A stretch of DNA of 64,000 nt from Stenopsyche tienmushanensis (lineage: Eukaryota > Arthropoda > Insecta > Trichoptera > Stenopsychidae): contig WACJ01000040.1 in the NCBI GenBank assembly GCA_008973525.1, positions 682,001-746,000 on the forward strand, given 5' to 3'. Made by a program: the position numbers and the translations under genes. The notes under the pieces were generated by a model. That model was given only the letters and a program-made list of their open reading frames with translations. It searched no databases and was not told where the DNA came from. Below, one piece after another: positions 57,060 to 64,000 of the stretch (the stretch's first letter is position 1; every line of letters starts with the position of its first letter).

Positions 57060-60000
57060 ATAACATAAATATGCATTGCATTATGAGATCTTTATATATT
57101 AATAGGATAGGAATCATCAATTTTTCTTAAACGTTTTGAATTTACTGTTCTGCAGATATAAAGACGATCAACGATATGAGATATTAATAACGGACGGATC
57201 TAAGTATTTATTCATTAGAAAGTGAGTTTAGATGGATGTAAATTGATCAGGATAGTGAAATTCCAAGTGTTTTTCCGAGACGATTTGAATTACGACAATT
57301 CGCAACATCTTTTAAATAAGTAAAGTCGACAGGTCCGCATTCGTGTCACACCAATGGACACAGTTTTGTAACATTTGCACCCATTGTTGTCTTCGCACAA
57401 TATTGTGCAACAATATGAAAGTCTCGTATTGTTTAAAATTCTTCTCGTGTATCATCTAAAGAGCGTGATGGCTCAGTAATTGGAATTAGTCGCAATAGTA
57501 ACGAAATAAAGTTTCAGACCCAAATCGACATTTCAGTGATGCAACTTTTCCGATAACGAGCGAAAAGCCATTATTCGCGTGCACATTCGGATTGCTCAAT
57601 TCGATTGAGATTGGACAAAAAAATCGACTAAGTAGGAAGACGAAGAGACGCGTTTTTCATTGAATCGAATAAAAAAAAACGGAAAATCACGGCTCGATTC
57701 GCACTAAAGTCATGTTTGCATCGCCAAGACGAACAGGTCGACAAAAACCTCCGACTCTTGATACTTTCGCCTCGACAGTTGGCTGCTGCGATCGGAAGAT
57801 AACATCTGCTTCGATGTCATGTGAAGACTTCAAATGCCAATCAAAATTACGATCGGAAAGAAGCACTGCGGTCATAAGTCCTAGTTATGTTCGATAATTC
57901 CTGCTAATAAATGATGAAGATCGATTTCGAATCGACGCACCAAAAGAGCATTTCCCATGGGAATTTATGACGATTCGTCGGATCAGGTTTCGTTAAACTC
58001 AAGTCCACTTCCTGTCGGAAGTTGACAGAGTGTTCCGCATTTGAGTTTCTACCATCAGTGACCTGTAAAACCTACACTGGCAACGCATAACTTATATTTA
58101 TATAACGTAATTTCTTCTCGACAGCATTCCATATGACAATGGCGATGAAACTTGAATTTAATTGCATTTTGCTAACCTAAGAAAATTCCGCAACGCTAAA
58201 GTCTTGCATCTTTGTGGCCTTTTTAAGGCCTTTAAAGTACATTTTAAAGAAAAAATATTTCACATTTTGTAATTATTATTCTAACTGTATATATATTTAT
58301 TTGGAATTTGAGGTCTTACTGTCTGATGATAAAATCTGATTGTCAGTAATATGTAGTTTTTTATGCGACTATTTATAAGCTTCACTGGTGTCAGAAGTGA
58401 GTATTGCACGCGCATTGTATCCACAACGCCACAAAAGATGGCGCTGTTAAAATAACACATTGCGCCTAAAAAGAGACGGAAGATGTCACTATTAATCTGG
58501 GGGATTATATCTGCTCAGATTGACAGCACCATTGCATGGGGATGGTGAATCGCCCACGTTACACTTGTATTTAGATATTTTTGTATGAACTCTTTGATGA
58601 AAGAAAATACTTAAAAATGAAAGGTCCCTGGAAACAATTCAATCCACAAATAATGAGCGATTTTGTAAATTCCGAAGACACTTTGAAAGCTATCCTAGAT
58701 GAAATATTAACCTAATAATGAACTAAACTTGGACATCAATAACATCAATGGCGAAGATGTTAATGAGTTGACTTGAATCACAGTAATTGTCTTTTTTCAA
58801 ACGAATACTTATTCGAGCAATAAATATATTTAATACACAATGAAAATCATAAAGAAGAAGCTGATAACATCATCTAGACTTTGACAAATCATGCATCTTG
58901 ACAAATTTTTGATTATTATAGAAGAACATGATCTTCGTGATCGTGATCATGATCATGATGATTTCGGATATTCCAGGGATAAAATATTTTTTACAGTAAT
59001 TCCTCTTTCTGTCTTCCACACAATGTCTTGATTTGGTAAACCCCTTAACAATAATGCTTATTTTAGCGATAATTTAATATCGATTTTAGTTTTGTATATT
59101 GTGGATTTCAGCTAAAAACTGATGTCTTTGGTTGATTCAGAAAGTTTGAAGTTATCTATTTCAATGTATCGACGATAAGGGTATTCTATATTCGTATTTT
59201 ATGCAAATACTGGCAGCTTCTTCGTCTTTAGCAATTGTTTTATAGGACTTATCAATGTATTTGCATTAAAAGTAAGTCGCATTTTGGTTCAATTTATTGT
59301 TTCAAAGAATCGAATAGATAATATGATTGATAATAAACAATAACCATTTTACTGGGTTTTAATAAATCCACAAACATTCTATCAAATGCATAATGCATGG
59401 TTACGATTTCCGGATCAATCCTTTTAAAAACATTTTGCACTATGGTAATTTAGCGGTTTCTATGATAAGTACTTGTGCTTTTCGATTGAATTTTATCGTT
59501 CAATTGTGGATTACAGGGGTTGTTCAAAGCAGAATAGTTACCTGAAGGTATATAGGTGAGCAAGAGTTAGTCGGTTCGGATGCCGGTAGGAAAGCGAGTG
59601 GTTGTAGCTACTTCTCCACAGCTGATCGATTACTACTTTGCAAGTGAAAGGAGTAGTGATACTCGATACAAGTATCATCGTTCCAATGCCAATGACCCGA
59701 CAAATGATCTTGTATCATTACGCCTCTTCTTAAATCATAGACCACGATTACGATTTTTTAGCAGGCCCGAGATCATTGCCATTGCGGTTGATTGTTTTCG
59801 CGAAATCTCTCCAAAACTGCGATCCACAACAAAGCTGCCGGATATAATTGGATGATGATGCTTGGAAACGCTGAAAATCACTCTCTTCGATTGCTTTTTA
59901 ATTGCTTCGGGTGCGAATTATAGTTTTTACAATGTTACCACCAAATCGCACAAACAACGATGATTTTATGTTCTTAGGCTCAAAGCGATCAATCGATGAT

Positions 60001-60400
60001 GATGATATAATTGGACAAACATGGGAAGTTTAACTCTTTCCGGTCTCACCCGTTTGATTTTAAGTCAAATTTTGGCAAATTCTAATAGAAAAAGCGATGC
60101 GAAACATTGACAAACTGACGAATCAAGTACAGTGTAGTTCGACGTCCATATGTCGCCGCGTCGCGCTTTTGGCGAAAATTTCCAGCAACGCTGCTTTGTA
60201 CTCAAACGATTAAAATAGGTGATCATTTTTCTGACTTTTCGTATTCAAATATGGATTCATAATACATGTCGTCAGTTAATGGATGGGATTTTAGATCAAA
60301 TACATCTCCTCCAATTGCCAATAATTGTCCACTCTAGGGAGATATTACCAAGAATGATGATCATTTTTTAAATAAATATGCATGCAGCTATAGCAATAAA
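57060..60400. other. gene-poor stretch
   Basis: No exon supported. Items seen: a 15-nt primer-binding-like motif TGGTGTCAGAAGTGA at 58386-58400 (compare 29683), a GATCATGAT-rich palindromic patch at about 58936-58960, and moderately GC-rich patches at 57540-57900. A 91-codon open frame at 59580-59855 resembles nothing I know. Confidence 0.45.
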
Positions 60401-60409
60401 TACAAAATG

Positions 60410-60650
60410 TGAAATTTTGCAAACGGAATCGAATATCTCGGTACGCATTTTACGAAAAAAGAAAGCAACTTGAACTTGAAACGAGAATTTTATATTGGCA
60501 GATAGGCCGAAAATCAGAATTATGCCTAGATAATAAAATATTCCTAAATAAAATCTATTTGGACGCACGGGATACAGCTCTTGGGTACCGCAACGACCTT
60601 CAATATTGACATCCTGCAAACGCTTTCAGTCCGAAGTATACAATAGCCGG
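60410..60650 (+). mobile_element. jockey-clade reverse transcriptase fragment
   Basis: Across two frames: GIEYLGTHFTKK, RKQLELETRILYWQIGRKSE, then KSIWTHGIQLLGTATTFNID. This is the C-terminal RT block (typically YLG..LD, IGRKS, WTYGIQLWGTA). About 80 codons only; frame-broken. Confidence 0.8.
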
Positions 60651-62067
60651 CGTTTCTTAGTATGGTATAAATGATGATATACACAATTTTAAATATAACA
60701 CCCAGGATACGTAGATTGAAGCGATATATTAGGGAGACCCAAAAATATTCGCGTATTTAGTGAAATGTATTGATCGTGGTCGACATCTCAAGAGCATTTA
60801 TAACGTATCAGAAAGACGAATCGAACGGTGGTTTGGATGCCGCACGAACTGTCCAAAGATAATAAAAGAGAGCTACGAAATACGTGCAAAGTTTTGTTTG
60901 TGGATTGACGACCTGCAAGATTATTTTGTGCATTTGGTGAGATGAACCTGATGAAACAATAACTGCAGTTGTGTATTATCAGCAATTAGAAAGGGTGAAT
61001 AAAAAATTGAGAGTCAAATGTTGAGAATTAATCAGGAACAATTTAGTGATTCTTTGAGTTATGTTTTGTAAGATTTTGTATATAAAAATGAGTAAATTAA
61101 ATAAATTCTTTCATTGTTAAACAATCGGCAAAGACTTTTCAATACACCTAATATATAAAATATGACTTCGTAAAATATTCAAATGAACGAATAAAAGATT
61201 AAGGTTTGGTTGTTAAGAATAATGAGGATAAAATTTAGCAAACAATCTAACAAAAACGGCATTTAGGCATGTTATAGAATATTATCTGTACATGCAATTA
61301 GCAGTGGTAATCCCAATGGGAATTGTGTGGATTTATTTACATTAAAAATAATTGCATTTAATGGTCTTAAGTCGAGAACGGCGTTAAACGAGGGCCAGCT
61401 AATGCGCACCATGATGATACGTAATTGATTGAGAAATCTGCTGAATGTCTGTGTCATTTCGACAGATGGTCAATGCGCGTACAGCAATTAGGGCCTCAAA
61501 AGGTCAACATATGCTTTGAGAATCACTGCTTTAAAAAAAAAATCGAAAGAAATCTCATTTAAATAGGCGTTATTTTGATTGATTGATTTTTAGGCAAAAA
61601 TTAGATTTAAAAAAAAAATTGATTAGGATTTAATCATGACTATGACTTACTTGTTGTATTTTTAAGATCACAAGCACTCCACAAAAGTATTTTTAAATAC
61701 ACATTTCACAAGTTAAAAATTGAACAAATCTAATGGTAATTGTATTGTATATATTTAAAAAAAAATTAATTCGTTTAATAATTTTTATTATCAAGGGGAA
61801 AAGTGATTTTTCTTTAATTTAATGCGTGACGGCCGTCGAATCTCATTGCCAATGTCGCTTCGTCATGGTCGCATTTCAGCGCCTCGATGTCGAAAGTGAG
61901 CGATAAAAGAAATAACCTGGCGTTGTGATCCCTTTTGTGACAATAAGCACGAGCACCGACACAACACTGGCGGACGAGGATTTGTAAACCCGATAGCTCT
62001 TTCACGGTCATAAAAAAACTGAATTCGAATTTGAAAAAAAGCTCAGAAGAGAGAGTAAATTTTTCCC

Positions 62068-62215
62068 GCCACCGCGAACAGAGCCGCGTGCCCTGTCTCG
62101 CTCGCGCGCGCGCGCCGAGTCGTAAGTCCGTCTCGCTCTCCTTTCACTGTGCTGTACCCGCTCCGTGCGCTTGAAAGTGGCGGCGCGTGGCGGCGGATCA
62201 TCGCATGGAACTTGT
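62068..62215. promoter_or_regulatory. GC/CpG-rich island, candidate promoter or 5' exon
   Basis: In a ~65-70% AT region this ~150-bp block is strongly GC-rich with many CpGs: CCCGCCACCGCGAACAGAGC, a (CG)n run at about 62102-62116, and GGCGGCGCGTGGCGGCGG. A short open frame starts within it, but without recognisable protein. It could be a core promoter or 5' UTR of a gene outside the window, on either strand. Confidence 0.4.
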
Positions 62216-62619
62216 TTCTACCTCAATCCGGCTAATACCTTTTGTAATTATTCTCCAATGCAAACCATTACTTTGTTCATTTTCACGGATCCGAAACAAC
62301 ACAATAGATGGATGCCATCGACGACCATTTCAGAGAAACGACCAAATAACGCAAATAAATACGTATTACTTCTAATCGCAAAATATTGTTAAGGGAGACA
62401 ATCCCTTTAGACGCCCGAATATTAATCATTTTTCATTAAAAAAAATATCATGATAAGATAATCGTATCATTTTAAAATGTTGACATTATTATATTACTAC
62501 CTAAAAACTTCCAATAGCGTGAAACCACTTAAAATTCAAAGCCAGGTCGACCAATAACTTTTCGAGATAATCTCATTTAAAGTTTCAACGCGATAAAACT
62601 ATCAATTTTAAGTGAATTA

Positions 62620-63075
62620 TCGATCAATCAACGAATCCGGGCGCATATAATAGACCTTCAGCTTCTCCAAAAGGCAGATTATTCTCAAATAGCTGCCGTT
62701 TTCGGGTTGTGTAAGTTACTTTTATCTCAGAAAGACTATTTCGGTTCTGCCCCGTTACCCATGCCTCGTCGATGTTTTCAGTAAAGAATTTGCGGTAAGT
62801 GCCAATAATTATATCAAATGCGTTCATCCATTGCATTAAATACCCTAGCAGCAATATAAGCTGAGATTTCAATGATTTTTAGATCAGAATGTAAGTGCTT
62901 TATCACTATATCGTTAGCATTTTGGGTATGACCACCCAAGCATTTTTGAAGTAATTCGTCCCTTGATAAATTTTCATAAACCTTGCTTGTTCTGGAGTGG
63001 CGTCATTAGCTGAGTATCACCACTCTTTTGCAAAATCTACTCCATCAGAAGTAAACTGGCAGGCTTGCACGGTAA
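62620..63075 (-). mobile_element. unclassified transposon-like region
   Basis: The minus strand reads ACQFTSDGVDFAKEW, stop, [35 protein letters not shown], and further on an open frame (62872-62624) including FFTENIDEAWVTGQNRNSLS. The first part recurs in the MetRS intron (15258-15345), proving it is dispersed. I do not recognise the family. Confidence 0.5.
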
Positions 63076-63348
63076 CCCTGTCCTTTTGCAACACATTAAT
63101 TGGTAAAAGTAGCTGAACAACAGTCTTTTCCCATAAGTTTTCCTGAAAAAGTCTAGTGCCTATTTTCTTTTCTACGTGGCCAATAAACTCATTTTTTAAG
63201 CAGTTAACTAGTCATCATAAGGATTTAATTCTAGAATAGCCTTGAATGTTTTCGAATACTCATTACCTTACATATTATAGTTACTATATTTCGAGCCGAT
63301 GCGGTCCACATGTTTTAACTTCATAATTATTTTAGATTCCCTTTTTTT

Positions 63349-63389
63349 TCTCCTTTCCAATATATTCTCAAAATATATTGGAAAGGAGA
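63349..63389. repeat. perfect 18-bp stem hairpin
   Basis: CTCCTTTCCAATATATT at 63350-63366 is exactly inverted at 63372-63388 around a CTCAA loop, with one more T-A pair outside. 41 bp in all. Not followed by a U-tract and not in a gene. Confidence 0.9.
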
Positions 63390-64000
63390 CATTTTTGAGG
63401 AATTATTGGAACTATCAGTATTACTGTACTGTATTACTACAGGACAAGATATATTTTTTGTATTTATAAACTTTAGCAAAAGCACTTGTCAAAATTAAGT
63501 TTTGCAGCTTCAGTTGACACTTCTTCAATGAGCGGAATAAAAATATTCATCACTATGAAGAATTCATCAGGACATCATGAAACAATTTTTACATATAAAT
63601 TGAGAGATAATTGAGTCAAAGTGACAATTTTATAAATTGTAGTACATAATTTTACGATGAATATTTATTAATTGAACAAATTTTAAATGCAGCAGCAGAA
63701 AATTTCATAATAATATAATGTAGATTTTGCGCATTTCTACTTTCGCCCAAAATAATTCAAAAACCCCGATGATTATAAAAATATCTATGAATCAGAAATG
63801 CATCTATAGATTTGAGTTGCAAAAAATTAACATTGTGTTCCATACGCTAAATTCTGTCCTATAACAATATTTTTATGTTTATTATTGAAAGAGCCAGAAT
63901 GATTTCTGGCCATAATATGAGAATATTGTTTAATAATGTTTAATGATAATGATTGATATTAAAATTAATCATATAACCTATTTTCAATATATTTATCGTC
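63390..64000. other. AT-rich end of window
   Basis: No exon, RNA gene or recognisable transposon seen. Confidence 0.5.

Overview
This is a stretch of AT-rich animal nuclear DNA, most likely from an insect. Its genes are split by GT-AG introns. It carries a TDRD12/Yb-type piRNA factor, an insect-style modular trypsin, and many decayed mariner, Tc1, hAT, piggyBac-like, Helitron and non-LTR elements. I cannot place it to order from the sequence alone. No bacterial operons, CRISPR arrays, rRNA genes or convincing tRNA genes were seen.

Layout. (1) 1-5539, + strand: a TDRD12-like gene, 5' truncated by the window edge (divergent DEAD-box helicase, CCCH finger, two C-terminal Tudor modules, CS domain). 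Its reading frame breaks once near 3140-3168. (2) 5540-8083: intergenic, filled with repeats, a Tc1 relic and a short Helitron. (3) 8084-10891, + strand: a tandem partial paralogue of gene 1. It keeps the N-terminal Tudor exons, with an intron at the matching place, but replaces helicase, Zn finger and CS domain with a serine/lysine-rich tail built from ~125-residue repeats. (4) 11992-18171, + strand: a complete 19-exon cytosolic methionyl-tRNA synthetase with a single-base frameshift in exon 16. (5) 18172-20446: non-coding, between convergent genes. (6) 20447-44877, - strand: a complete six-exon, ~24 kb gene for a secreted modular serine protease (744 aa). Its introns are loaded with transposon debris. 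(7) 45000-64000: no gene I can support. It holds mariner, Tc1, RTE and jockey fragments, MITEs, a GC-rich island near 62.1 kb and a perfect 18-bp hairpin at 63.35 kb.

The genes do not look functionally linked, apart from the two Tudor genes. Those are plausibly a piRNA-pathway factor and a rapidly evolving derivative that kept only the N-terminal Tudor module. The paralogue is the best candidate for something undescribed. Its tail repeats a short motif (consensus KINKLLALKNSFSSP) that also exists once, in diverged form, in the parental gene, which suggests a binding motif multiplied into a multivalent array. Two otherwise well-conserved genes each carry one +1-type break. Assembly indels are therefore the simplest explanation for both, although programmed frameshifting in the Tudor gene is not excluded.
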